NCBI GenBank assembly: GCA_033026295.1
Contig: CM065183.1
Coordinates: 16,819,157-16,883,156, forward strand
DNA from: Channa striata
Taxonomy: Eukaryota; Chordata; Actinopteri; Anabantiformes; Channidae
Length of the DNA: 64,000 bases
Direction: 5' to 3'
The notes under the pieces: generated by a model
Database searches by the model: none
What the model was told of the DNA's origin: nothing
What the model saw: only the letters and a program-made list of their open reading frames with translations
Part shown: piece by piece, positions 23,415 to 34,700 of the stretch
How the letters are laid out: every line of letters begins with the position of its first letter
Numbering within the stretch: position 1 is the stretch's first letter
Program-made: the position numbers and the translations under genes

Positions 23415-25745
23415 TGTACTGTTACGTGTGTGAGTGTTTTGAGGTCAAATGTCTAACTGTACGCCAGTCAATGGAAAAAAAAAAGTTTTGCAGACTGTTC
23501 ACATTTGTTAATTTATATTTCCTTTTTATTTGAGCATGTGTTGTTGAGTTTCTCTCGGGGGGGTCTGTCATGAAAAAGGTTTTCAAGATGTTTAGAAACA
23601 GAAATCTGGATGAAATCGAGGCCACGACATAAAAACACGCAACTGTAAACTTTCCTCATTTCATCTAGTTGGTTAAGGGAATTTTAAGGGGACAAAGGGT
23701 TTATTTAGCTAAAGATTAGAAAATATATATGAATGAAATTCTATGTTTGCATACTTTCTATGCTATTTTCATATGGGGTTCACACTAATGATGAAAACGG
23801 AACAGAATCTCAAGTGCTTTTTACTACAGTGTAACTTATTTGTTTTGATTTGATTTTTACCACCTGTGTTTTTAGTAATGATTTATGAAGCACTGTATAT
23901 TAAAGTTTTAAAATATCCAGCAAGCCTTGCACTGTCGTGTTTCGCCTTAAATCCCTAACACCATGACAAGCCTTTCGGAGCGGAGTGTTGAAGTCGCAGC
24001 AGGGGGCAGCATTGTTGCAGCAGTTGCTGCCTTTCATTGAACTACCTGCAAAGTGCAGAGGAGGGCGTTGCTGCAACACCAGCTGAGAGCCAAGCTGTGC
24101 TGCATAAGTAACTCCTTCATCCCAGCGTTGCTTCTTCAACAAGGTTTCCTTTAGTGTTATGAAACCTCAGCGCTTTAATCAGTCTTATGCTCTCATGTGC
24201 ATCAGCGATTTGATTCATTGTGCTTAGCAGGTTCCGTTCCCGCTGTGCACGAGATTGCATGATACCCAACACACAGTGATCTCCTGTTCAGCTTGTTTTA
24301 TTGTGCTGTGCTCTGTTTGTGTCTGTTGCATCTAATGTAAAATTAATAAGGGCGATGCAGGCACCATTTTAACTTAAAATACAAATGTGTTTGTGCACGG
24401 TAACACAGCATGTGCACAATGAAATGCTTCATACTCGGGATGAGACTCAGGACGGAACCACAGGCAAAAGTAATTTCACACAATAACAGGTGCCAGAACT
24501 ACACAAACACAAAGTGCATGCCTATAAATACTCCAGTACAACCACCATTTCAATTTTTTACCTGCACTGAAACAAACATTCCAAAATTACAAGTACTGCA
24601 CTGAGAATGTGTTTTTATACAGGACAGAGTTTAATGCAGTTTTCTCAGAAATTATGACAAAGAAGATGTGTATTACTATGTGTATTACTATAAAGTACAG
24701 TTAAATGGCAGCATGCGGATTGGATTTTAATCCCTAATGATATATATATTTTTTATTTCATAATACAGCACATGAGAGTCACAGCCTCCGTGCAATAACA
24801 GAATAAACAGTGCAAAGGTTAAAGATAATACACGAGAACGTAGAGCTCTACAACTATACACAGATAAAAGCATTGGTACATGAAGCTGTGAGATGCTGCA
24901 GATTTAAATAGTTTTTCTTAAAGCACGTTTTTAGTCATCGAATAACGCTATAATTTAATTTGATAATTTAATACATTTCTGATGGATGATTCTATTTAGC
25001 ATTTAAGTCCTTGTTTTTACCCATATCATTGTATTTCATATAGGAGTGTGTGAGAAATGTGAGTATTAATGTTGTGTTGGTGATTTTAGCCACATTGCAA
25101 AGTGTCCAGCTGTTACTGTGCTGCACTGATAAAACAGCAGTTACAGTATTGAGAATGTAAAAACTGGGGCAGTCTGTCCATGACTACGACCACGTAGGAT
25201 GGTTAAGAGATGACTACGTTGCGGCACTATCTGACACCGAAGATAAAATGATGAGGGGAACAGACAACTCCCACTAGCTCCAGGCCGAGCAGCAGGGCAA
25301 TCTGGGAAAGGCAAACAAGAACAGCATGCGGCTCAGATGTGTCCTCGTATACTCTTTTTCCTGTTCCAAACCGTGGGAGGAGGCGGAGGAGGAGAAGGAG
25401 GAAGACAAATAGGAGGGATGGGAGTGGAGGAAGGGAAGAAAATGGATCCTGAGTGTACGAACACAGCTTTATCTGTGCCTGTCTTACAGCTGGAGAAAAT
25501 TAGAAATCAGAGCGAGGCCTTGGAGGAGTTAAGTGAATCACCAAACTGCACGAAAACCTCTGCGTCTCCTCGTCGTCGTCTCAGTTTTAAAAAATTGCAC
25601 TTGTCTTCCACATTTACAACTTCCCAATACATCTGTTAAAAAAAGGGGAGCGCAGGTTATTTATTACAGGTCTGATATAGTCAAAGTGTCCTCAAAGGCT
25701 CAAATGTGTTGGTAAAAAACCCAGTGACTGTGGCCAGGTGCTCTC

Positions 25746-25748
<3 letters not shown>

Positions 25749-25797
<49 letters not shown>
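25749..25797. repeat. (GT)n microsatellite
   Basis: 49 bp of uninterrupted GT, the longest such tract in the window. Confidence 0.92.
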
Positions 25798-25799
<2 letters not shown>

Positions 25800-26316
25800 C
25801 AAGAGTGCGCGGAGGAGTTAGTGAGAGGAAATGAACACAGGGTTTTTTTTTTTGTGCTCACTCTCAAATGCTCATCATCTCGTTCAGTACGTGAAAACCT
25901 CATAATGTCCCCAACAGGAGGCGTGAAGTAAAAAGTCCACAGCCCTAAAATGAACAGATCAAATGAACAACTTTTCACATTTTCACACGCCAGGAAAGAT
26001 GAACATTAAGTATTTTTAGTTATAATTTACACACTGACATCTCCCAGCAACCACTGCATGAGCTGCATATGACCCCAGACGGAAAGAGAAACAAAACCTG
26101 CAAATGAGACTTCACATTGTTTCTTGTCACTTGTTTCCTTTTGGTGACTTTTCAACAAACTTGTTGTCTATTTTTGCTTCTTTTATTTAAACTCCTTTTG
26201 ATCATTTTGCAGCATCCTTTGAGTCATTTTGACTCTTTTCACTGAGCTCTGTGCTGCTCACACAATTTTCTGCAATCCATTGAGTGAACACGATCCATCG
26301 AGTGAACACATCGATC

Positions 26317-26340
26317 AATATATATATATATATATATATT
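26317..26340. repeat. (AT)n microsatellite
   Basis: A perfectly self-complementary AT run. Immediately left of it is a near-tandem duplication, two copies of GAGTGAACAC 21 bp apart. Confidence 0.85.
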
Positions 26341-26404
26341 GAAAATTTTCACTTTAGTTTCCCTTCATTTTATTCCAGACACTTATCACAATTCTGTTTT
26401 CACT

Positions 26405-26439
26405 TATTATTATATTATTATTATTATTATTATTATTAT
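26405..26439. repeat. (ATT)n microsatellite
   Basis: About eleven ATT units with one TATATT interruption. Confidence 0.85.
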
Positions 26440-27792
26440 GGGTCTCTGAGTGCAGAACTTTGATTAAGCCATTGTAGTATCAGGCAGCAACATAACAACA
26501 GTGAAAAAGTGAAGGCGTCTGAAAACGTTCTGAATCCATGTAAATGACTTCCTGTATCTCCTGTGAGAAATGACAGAAAAGCCATTCTACCATCCTATGC
26601 AGCAGCTTGTATTAATGATACTCAGAAATTAAGACGTTAAGTTTTGGCTTTGCACAAGAAACAGCAGAACAAACAACTGTCGAAACAGCTGATGATTATA
26701 TTGTCTAATGACCAAAGTTTCTCATCCACAGAGGGAGCAGCAGCTAAATGAAATGATGGCGTTCACCGTCACTGCGCTGTAACAGGACGGCCCTTGTTAC
26801 TGAAGCTACTAGAAGCCTAATTGGAGGAGAGACATGTTTGCCAGACTCTTAGCCTTTGGCTCAAACACGGGGAAAAAACCTGAGTGATGGACGCAGAGGC
26901 CTGGCTGCCTCATTATCTAGCCCATCACAGAGGCTTCCTCCTGGGCTTGGAGTCACTGATGTATCCCCTCTGTGTGAGTGTTGAGGGGGAGCTGGCTGAC
27001 ATACAAATGTTCGTGGCAGCAGCTTCTTTTTCCCTGCACACACGCACTGGATCCTTATTAGCAATTACATGGCCAGAGGGCCTATTTATACACATCTGTG
27101 GAGACGGGGAGCTGCAGTGGAAACGGATCCATCCAGCAGAATTAATCAACTGCAGTAAATCCTCCGTACATGGAGGAAAGAGGGAGGTGGGAAAGGACGG
27201 AGGCTGAGAACCCCAAAAACAAGGGAGGGAGCATGTAGAAGAAGACAAGGAGACAGGAAACATTCGGAAGAGGGTGGAGGAGGGAGTATCTCCTCGTTCA
27301 GTCCGATTGTGCACAGTTCCAGCTCTCTGATGCCTCACTGCTCCTCCAGCACAAACACTGAAGCGTCTGCAGTCAGAGTCCAACAGGACACTAAAGGACG
27401 GTCTCACTATAGCATGAACATATTCCTCGAATCCCCAGCTCACGAGAGGAGAGGTTGCACAGGACGCGTTTCACCAGTGTCCCACTCTGCAGCCTATCTG
27501 GCCCAAACAGCACTAATGGGAATGGTGGGAGGGTGTTGGCCCACGTTTTGTTTTGTTGCGATCGTGGGTGGTGCTGAAAGGTTTGTCCAAGAAAATAAAT
27601 ATTGCTCCGGTGTTTGTGTGAGAATATGTATCTAGGATCTCAACACACGCAAGATCCCAAAGTGCAGAGAAGAACTGCGAGTGGAAAGATAAATACATTG
27701 AATTTGAAATGACAGTTTTCGGGTAGTCAGCTTTGAAACGCCAACTCGTGTAGGAGAAACAGATGTTCAGGGTAATATTAGCGTGTTGGCAG

Positions 27793-27815
27793 AGTGTGTG
27801 TGTGTGTGTGTGTGT
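27793..27815. repeat. (GT)n microsatellite
   Basis: A short GT tract in the intergenic region. Confidence 0.85.
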
Positions 27816-28867
27816 TCACTGGTTCCTTTTAAACTGCTGTGGGCCTGATTTTTATGACTTCCAGTGCTTCACACATCTGATACACTTCACTGCCGCACTC
27901 AGGGATATTAAACACTCTTTCTGTTCTCCAGTTGTGCTGCGCTCATTGTCCTCGTACTGAGAGGATGAGGAGGACAAGAAATGTCCTGTCATAAAACTAA
28001 TAAGATGCCAACAGATCATTTTTCACAGGACTTCATGTATCTGCTGCCTCACATCTGCAAAGCATCAATGTTCAGGGAGTGTTGGAAAGTATTCATAACG
28101 CAAATTCATAATTCATTCATTCATTCGTGTGACTATATTCATTCTAAAGTCCCATAAACCTTCATTGATTCTCATACAGTATGTTTTTACCGGGTCCAAA
28201 ATTCCTCTGTTTTTTACATTACTACCTGCTAACAATCCCACAATGCATTGCTTCATTACAGATGTACTCCACTAGGAGTCAGTAAAGGCAGCACGTTTCA
28301 GTGCACTGGAATCTGCTGGACGTGTGTGTTATTTTTCCCTCTTTCCTCCCGTACTATCAACTAATCAGGACTAAATTACCGATTTACAACCTAACGTGTC
28401 CACTCCAACTGTCCCACAGAATAAAACATTAATGCTCATTAGAGTGTGTGCATGCATGAGCTATGATGTCTGAGACAATTCCACTCTCATTTTCCAGCCC
28501 TTAATATGTTTATGGGTCTAATTTTACAGCTTCAGGACAGAGGATCTCTGAGTCATGCTGACACAGCAGGCTGGTGAATTACTCCGGCTTCTTCAACTGC
28601 AGCGTACGTCAGCACATGTGCTTTATTAAAAACCGTGCATGATGCTTTACTTATGATCATGTTGAGAAAGGATCCTTAGATAAACACGTTCAGGCCTGAA
28701 CTTCACAAATCAAGTTTGTGCGCGAGTGTTTTAACTGATAATTCTGGTGCATTAACTGCGGGCAAAAATGATAGTCATACTTCACGGGTTAAAACCTTTT
28801 ATCAAGTCAGCATCAAACTGAGATCTCTGCAGCTGCAGCTTTCACACAAACATCTGGATGCATCACC

Positions 28868-29692
28868 ATGACTACCAAGATGAAGCGTTTCCTGTCGAAA
28901 GAGCTGAGTGATGCAGAGATATTTGCAAATCAAAAAGAGAACTATTATAATCAGAGGAAGCCTCGAAACCGTCTTCGCCAGGCCATGTCAAGACAGTGAG
29001 TATTCAGACACAGGAAGCATAATCCCTTTAAAAAAGCTTCACCTCCATTCATGCAGAAATGAGGCAAATAACGGACCCTAACCCTGCATTTGGTAAATTA
29101 AATTAATCAAAATGTAATGGGGTTGTGTCTGAAGTGATAGTAAAATACATTTAGTGTTTTCTTAGGCCTACACTCTTCTGCCATGTTCTGAGCGGCTGCA
29201 CACAGACACAGTTGAGGTCAACTTTCTCACAAGGCAATCCTGTTGATGGGAAGCAGGTCGTTAACATGATAATAATATTGGGTCTGAATGTTTGATGAGC
29301 GAGTCGGAGGAAGTTGAAACATCAGAAGTTGTGGCTGAGGAAAATACACACGTAACAGTGACAAGGATTTTTATAAATAATAAAATTATGAGCAACTATC
29401 GCAGTGACTGAAAGTGTGCAGCTGAAGCCGTCGTTTGTAATAGCAACACCTCTCTGTCAACAGAGAATGCACGAACAAGCCGTTCTGATATTGCATTTCA
29501 CACAGAGGAAGCTGAAATGTTCTTCGTCGCTCGACATTGTCTGCATGTTTTCACCAGCTGCCTCGGTGTCTGTGACCTCTGCTGAGATCCTCCTGTGACA
29601 GTGAGCGCCTTTGTTGCAGAAAGAAGGGTGACAGCCAAACCGACGGGCCCACCGCCGTGTCTGTTGGGCTTTGTTTGGCTCTGTTGTCATAG
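28868..29692 (+). CDS. Candidate two-exon microprotein gene (about 66 residues), unidentified
   Basis: ATG at 28868 in good context (ATCACCATGA) opens a frame reading MTTKMKRFLSKELSDAEIF..., then a basic stretch QRKPRNRLRQAMSRQ. That frame meets a consensus donor, ACA|GTGAGT at 28996. Splicing to the CCTTTGTTGCAG acceptor (exon from 29620) keeps phase 2 and continues QKKGDSQTDGPTAVSVGLCL before TAG at 29690-29692. The product would have a charged N-terminal helix and a short hydrophobic C-terminus, too short for a confident membrane segment. If unspliced, the frame stops after 43 codons. I do not recognise the family and see no clear promoter or polyadenylation signal, so chance is a real possibility. 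Confidence 0.22.
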
Positions 29693-31060
29693 CGACTGTC
29701 ACGCCGCGACAGCAGAGGCACGGCGGCTTCGATGCGATTCACAGACAAAACGTTTGGCAAGAGAAGAACCAGGGAGGAAGACTCATTTGCTCCAGCTGCT
29801 ACCCACAATGCATCAGCATCCAGGGCTCTGGTTTAAATCCTTTAAACCGGTGTGTGTAAAACTCCTGGTGCTTTGAACAGCAGCACCTGCTCACACTGAA
29901 AGTTCATCGCTTGTCTTTGGAAACAGTAATTGACAAGATAATTTCAACCCAAAGTTCTTATAGTGACTATTCTGCAGCTTCAACTGTGCCATGTGATCAT
30001 TTTCAGAAAGTGGTGGTTTCCCAGTTTTCACAGTTCAAAGGTCAGGCTCTGTCTAAATCTGTAACTGCTGTAAAGTGACAGTGTATTTCTGTACCAATGT
30101 AGCTAGAAATATTGTCTCAAAATCATGGTGCCATAAAAAGTTGGCATCACTCAATTTTAAGCTGAAGATATTTTTGAAGGATAAGTTAACAGGTTATTAT
30201 TAGCATTTGTTTTTCTTAAGCTTTTAATCATTTTCTTGTGTATTTAGGTTATTGAGGTGGAGTTTTATGTATTTAATGGAGTTTAACGGTTTTCTACTTT
30301 TTTGACTATGTTGGAAATACATTTATATTCTAATGTTTTAATGTTTTGGTCACCCTATTTAAAATGAACGAGGGGGCAAAACATTATAATTACAAACTTT
30401 ATTGTTGTCACTGAGCACACATACATCTTCCTCTGCATTTAACCTGGGGGAGGAGGGATGGGTTAAATGATACCGGGTGGATGGGCTGGGATCCTGCTGC
30501 TCCACCCACTCAGCCACCAGGCCGAACCAGCTCTAGTAGAATTATCAGCTTTCAGATAGTTTCAAAATTCAAACTTGAAACTATAAACCTTGTTGTAGTA
30601 GATTTCCTGGCAGAGCTGCCGCATTGCATTATGTTGTACAGGTGTACCTAATAATGTGGCCAGTGAGTGCATGTGCTCAGTAGAACGTGTTGGATTTTTG
30701 TGTCATTCCCAACAAGAAACTTAAATCTTAGCAGTGTCTTGGTTATAGAGTTATAGTTAATAAAATATGCACAAAACACAACAACAGTGTTCACAGTCCC
30801 TGGTTGTACCTTTTCCCTTTTAACTCCCCCCCATATTTCCCTTCCATCTACAGGGTTGAATAAAAACACAATAAAAAAATAACTACAGTTTTAAAGATAG
30901 ACCCAACTTTTTCAGATTGATTTCATCCCAGAACATTTTTTTACTCGATGTTGTCTAAGCTGTCACACTGACAGTTACTTGCATCATAACCTTAGAATCA
31001 GCCTTTTTTTGAGGTAATCTCATGTTCTGCTCATCCGCTCAACTTGTGGTGAGATTGTTT
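29693..31060. other. Intergenic DNA 3' of crip1
   Basis: AT-rich sequence with the SINE-like element at 30370-30530. Nothing else recognisable; no supported reading frame. Confidence 0.5.
30370..30530 (-). mobile_element. Diverged SINE-like element
   Basis: Read on the minus strand, the head has GGTGGCTGAGTGGGTGGAGC, which resembles a tRNA-type A box (TGGCTGAGTGGG, complement of 30505-30516). The tail reads GGTTAAATGCAGAGGAAG, then CAGTGACAACAATAAAG, a sequence I associate with common teleost SINE-like repeats. A clear B box and target-site duplication are not visible, so the tRNA origin is inferred. Alignment to a fish repeat library would confirm. Confidence 0.5.
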
Positions 31061-31073
31061 TTTTCCAGTAAAG

Positions 31074-31114
31074 TTTATTACTCACAGTCTGGTTAAAATC
31101 TTGTGACTTTTATT
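31074..31114 (-). terminator. crip1: Candidate crip1 polyadenylation signals
   Basis: On the minus strand AATAAA occurs at 31114-31109 and 31079-31074, about 600-640 nt after the crip1 stop codon. An ATTAAA lies nearer, at 31311-31306. Which is used cannot be decided from sequence. Confidence 0.35.
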
Positions 31115-31716
31115 GACCTCTGAACTTGTGTTATGCAACAACACCACAGTAGACCAGGATCTTCAAGAACATTCACGTTTAAATTTTTATGTTTCCGATA
31201 ACATTGGTTCAAGGAGTCTAAAAACTGCATTGAGTTTTTCTAGAAATTATAGATTGAAAGGAAATCTCTAATAAAAAAATAAAACGGACACCACTTTTAA
31301 AAAGTGTTTAATCGGACAGCTCACCTTAAGAAGATGAGACTAGACGACAAGCACTTCATTACCGTATCATGGAAAAGCACAATCATCTTCAGAAAACAAG
31401 GAAGAAAACAACATAAAATAAAATCACGTGCACACAAAATGTTTCTTCTGAATCCAACAGGTTCTTTACTGTTTTTTTTTTTTCTTTTTTAGTGGAACTA
31501 CTGGGTTTGCTGGTGTCTTCAATCTAGTTCCAGGCAGTGTCTTTCCTGCGGGGCCTGAACCTGAATGGGACGGCGAAGCAAGAAAAACCACGCGTCAGAA
31601 GGTGCAAAGTACAAAGATGAATTTGCTTATTCCTGAAAATGTATGAGATGAACAAATGTAAGCAAATGAGTTGACGAGTGAACCACTGTAGATTGTGACG
31701 TGTGCACGGCACCTGT

Positions 31717-34700
31717 CTATTTGTATGAGTGGCTCTCGGTTCCACCGCGTCCAAATCCTAAAGGGGGAAGAGAGAGAGCGGGAATTAACACTTCAGAATT
31801 AAGGCGGCTGTATTCACACACTGGGCGTTTCTGGGCGACACCGAGTTTTACAACCACTCAGGGTCACGCTGTAGCTTGTTATTTTAGCATTATAAAACCA
31901 TTAAAGTGTGAAAAAAATCTTGCATGCTTACCTTTAGGTCCAAACAGTGCACCATAGCAGGGGTTGTTACAGTATGGTTTGCCTTCATGCTGTAAGAGGC
32001 AGACTTACATTAATACTAGGTCATAACCAAAAAAGTCAAAACGCCTAGAAATGTTGCCTAAGTGTTGATTTACAGTGAGAATAAAAAGTCTGTCTTTCAT
32101 ACGCTTAGAGTTAGTGACCTTTGTGACAGATTCTTCCAACCGGTTCACATACTTTTTCTTGCCATTGTGAAATATGAAGAGGGTTTTTAAGTTGTTTTAG
32201 AGGCAGTTTCTTCTTTGTGTCATCGCGTTGTATTGCAACACAGTATTTACTCTTTACTCTGTTCATATAGTGCTAATCCTCAGCTCCGTCGGGGTTATAT
32301 ATTGATAAAAAACTTGAATTCATGTAGGCTGAAAGTCTAATAAATCTTTTGAAATAATTGTATTTCTTCAAACCATTTTAAAGAGCAACTATTTGGTATA
32401 ACCTTCTGCAAAAGAACCATGCAAAAACTTTTTTAATCAATTAAACCATTAATAATAACTAACACATTATTAAAATCCCCTTCCTTCATGTTTGACAACT
32501 TATAAAATAAGATTGCTACATGACATCTAAACTAAAACTCAATTTATGAACATCTTATAACTGGTAGCTACAGACTTGATGGATACCTGTAGAAGCCAAA
32601 ACCTTACTCAGCTTTACATATTTCCCATAAATAATGATTTACAAGCATTTTGAACTTTATTATTCCTCAACAAGTGAAAGCCAATTGTCAGGCTCGGGGA
32701 GGAGTTGAACATGTATATGAAGAACATGTGCATGTTGGCTAATTCTTACATTAATATTAAAAGAAGCTTTCAAAGAACCTACAATTTCATTTATAATCAT
32801 CATAAACCCATTTAGTTTGTAAATGGACCTTGTCAGTTACAAATCTAGTATTTAATTAGGCGAATCTGTCAGTGATAAGTTTTGAAAATCCGGTTATATT
32901 ATTACTTGTTGGGGTAGGGATTACTAGTCATTGAAACGTCTTCATAACTGACCATAAACTGAGTATAAAGTCGTGCCTTACCTCTGCATGTGAGCCTGCT
33001 GACAGCGTCTTGTTGCACTTCTCACACTTCAGACAAGGCCGGTGCCAGTCTTTGCCCAGCGACGTCACCCTCTCAGCTGCCAAACACATCCAAAGATTTA
33101 ATTAATTACCCGAACATCCGGCACAGAGGAAGCTACTGTTGTCTGCAGAAGATACGCCGTGTCTGTTATTGAGCCATAAACTATTTGCAGAGAAGTTTGA
33201 GAACATTGTGTGGGCGTAGTGCTTCATGGGAGAAAACAGAGGACTGACAGTCCCTAAGGAATGTGTACTCATAAACCGTGATAAAGAGCATCTTCATCTG
33301 CGGGGCCGATCGGCGCAACACCCATCAGGCGGCCTGTAAAACTGGGGGGGGCGAAGGACGGCGGAGCACGACGACTTTCGAGACTCAATTTGCAAGTAAA
33401 GTTGACTCCAAGCTAAGCAAATGGTGAATAAGTGTTATCATGAGCTGAACAAATGTCGCGCCTATGGAGCACTAGTCTTCATTAGCATCTGCAGATTTTC
33501 ATAAAAGGAAATCAGGGAGGACACGTGATGGACGAAGACATGCAAAAAAAGAGTTCAGATGCCAGCGGCCTCATTGGAATTTAGGCCCGACATGAAATAA
33601 TAACTGCGATTAATGAGCGGACTGAGCAAACAGCAGTGAGGAGAGTCTCACAGCTGACGTTCAAGCTCCCAGACGCCCATGTATGTTATTTTATTGGTGA
33701 CCGAACACAAATCTGATAACGGGACGGGAAACAGGGTGTGACTGACAGGAAGAATAAGCCGCTCCGCCGTCTGCATCAACTCATTCCGTGGAGACAGTCC
33801 AGTACAAACACACACACTCACGTCTGCAAGGAAAAACCCTCCGATTAATGGAAAGTTAAAAGTACATGCGGCATGAAGGATTTAGTTATGTGTAATTACA
33901 GTGGACTAACATTGTTTACAAGTAATAAAGTTAGGCATAATTTGATGAGAAGATGGGTTTAGACTTTAGCCGGTTAGCTTAGCTTATCAAAAACACTGAG
34001 AACAACTAACCTGTCTCACACTAACTAGCAAGGAATAAGCTAGCTGTCTAATTCATGTTTTCAGTCTTTGTGCTGGGTTATGCTAAACATTGGGCAGCTA
34101 TATTTTAAGAAATGTCTGTTTGACAAGTAGGTTTATGTAATTATTAATTTAGATAAGAAGATTTCAAACTGTGTTATATCTGTCAATAATTCAACTGTGT
34201 AAATGTGAAGCTGCCACCAGCAGCTGGTTAGTTAGCTTAGCTTAGCTTTCTCACGAAGAAATGTGGCTGTGACCAAGTAAAACGTTAAAAATCTGCCAAC
34301 TAGTGCCAGCTTTAAATATTATTAATTACACCTAGTGTTGAATTCAGTTTTTAGTTAACTTTAGTTACTAAACTGACAGCACTCACGCTTTTATTCTAAA
34401 TGTGAAGCTATAGTCGGGATTAATTTAGCTTAGCACAAAGAATGTCAACAAAAATCCTCCAAATCCAGCTAAGATTTGAGCAAAATGTTAGGAGCCGTTA
34501 AACAAACTAAACACAACATATTAGTCAGTGAGATGTTGGAAGTCAGATTTTATTTCTAAACAAGCACAGTCACGCTAGCTTAAGCTAAGCTAAGCTAAAT
34601 TAAACTAAGTTAAACTCGCTTCCTTGTCTTTGCTGAATGTTCTCTGTCATCCAGGTTTGTTTATCAGGGAGTCGCCTGGACTTCTTTCATTTTTCAGGAA

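Larger units (their letters stand above)
20544..23900 (+). other. mideas: Probable long 3' UTR of mideas
   Basis: AT-rich sequence with no convincing frame follows the stop codon. AATAAA occurs very early (20602-20607), then at 23030-23035 and 23409-23414. The last is followed within 20 nt by a GT-rich stretch (TACGTGTGTGAGTG) and is the best polyadenylation candidate. ATTAAA also occurs near 23890. The segment includes TA-rich (21414-21449) and ATT-rich (21524-21559) simple repeats. Length and ends are inferred; 3'-end reads would decide. Confidence 0.4.
23901..28867. other. Intergenic DNA between the convergent genes mideas and crip1
   Basis: I recognise no gene. Contents: a 49-bp GT tract, an AT palindrome and a TTA repeat near 26.3-26.4 kb, a shorter GT tract at 27.8 kb, and a higher-complexity block near 26.76-27.4 kb. 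That block carries open frames on both strands (107 codons plus, 172 codons minus) but no splice signals or motif that would make either a gene. Confidence 0.5.

Noticed and set aside
26925..27443. 172-codon minus-strand frame
   Set aside because: The longest unexplained frame, but it is cysteine/serine/proline-rich, has no recognised domain or splice partners, and overlaps another frame on the opposite strand. Kept only as a candidate conserved block.
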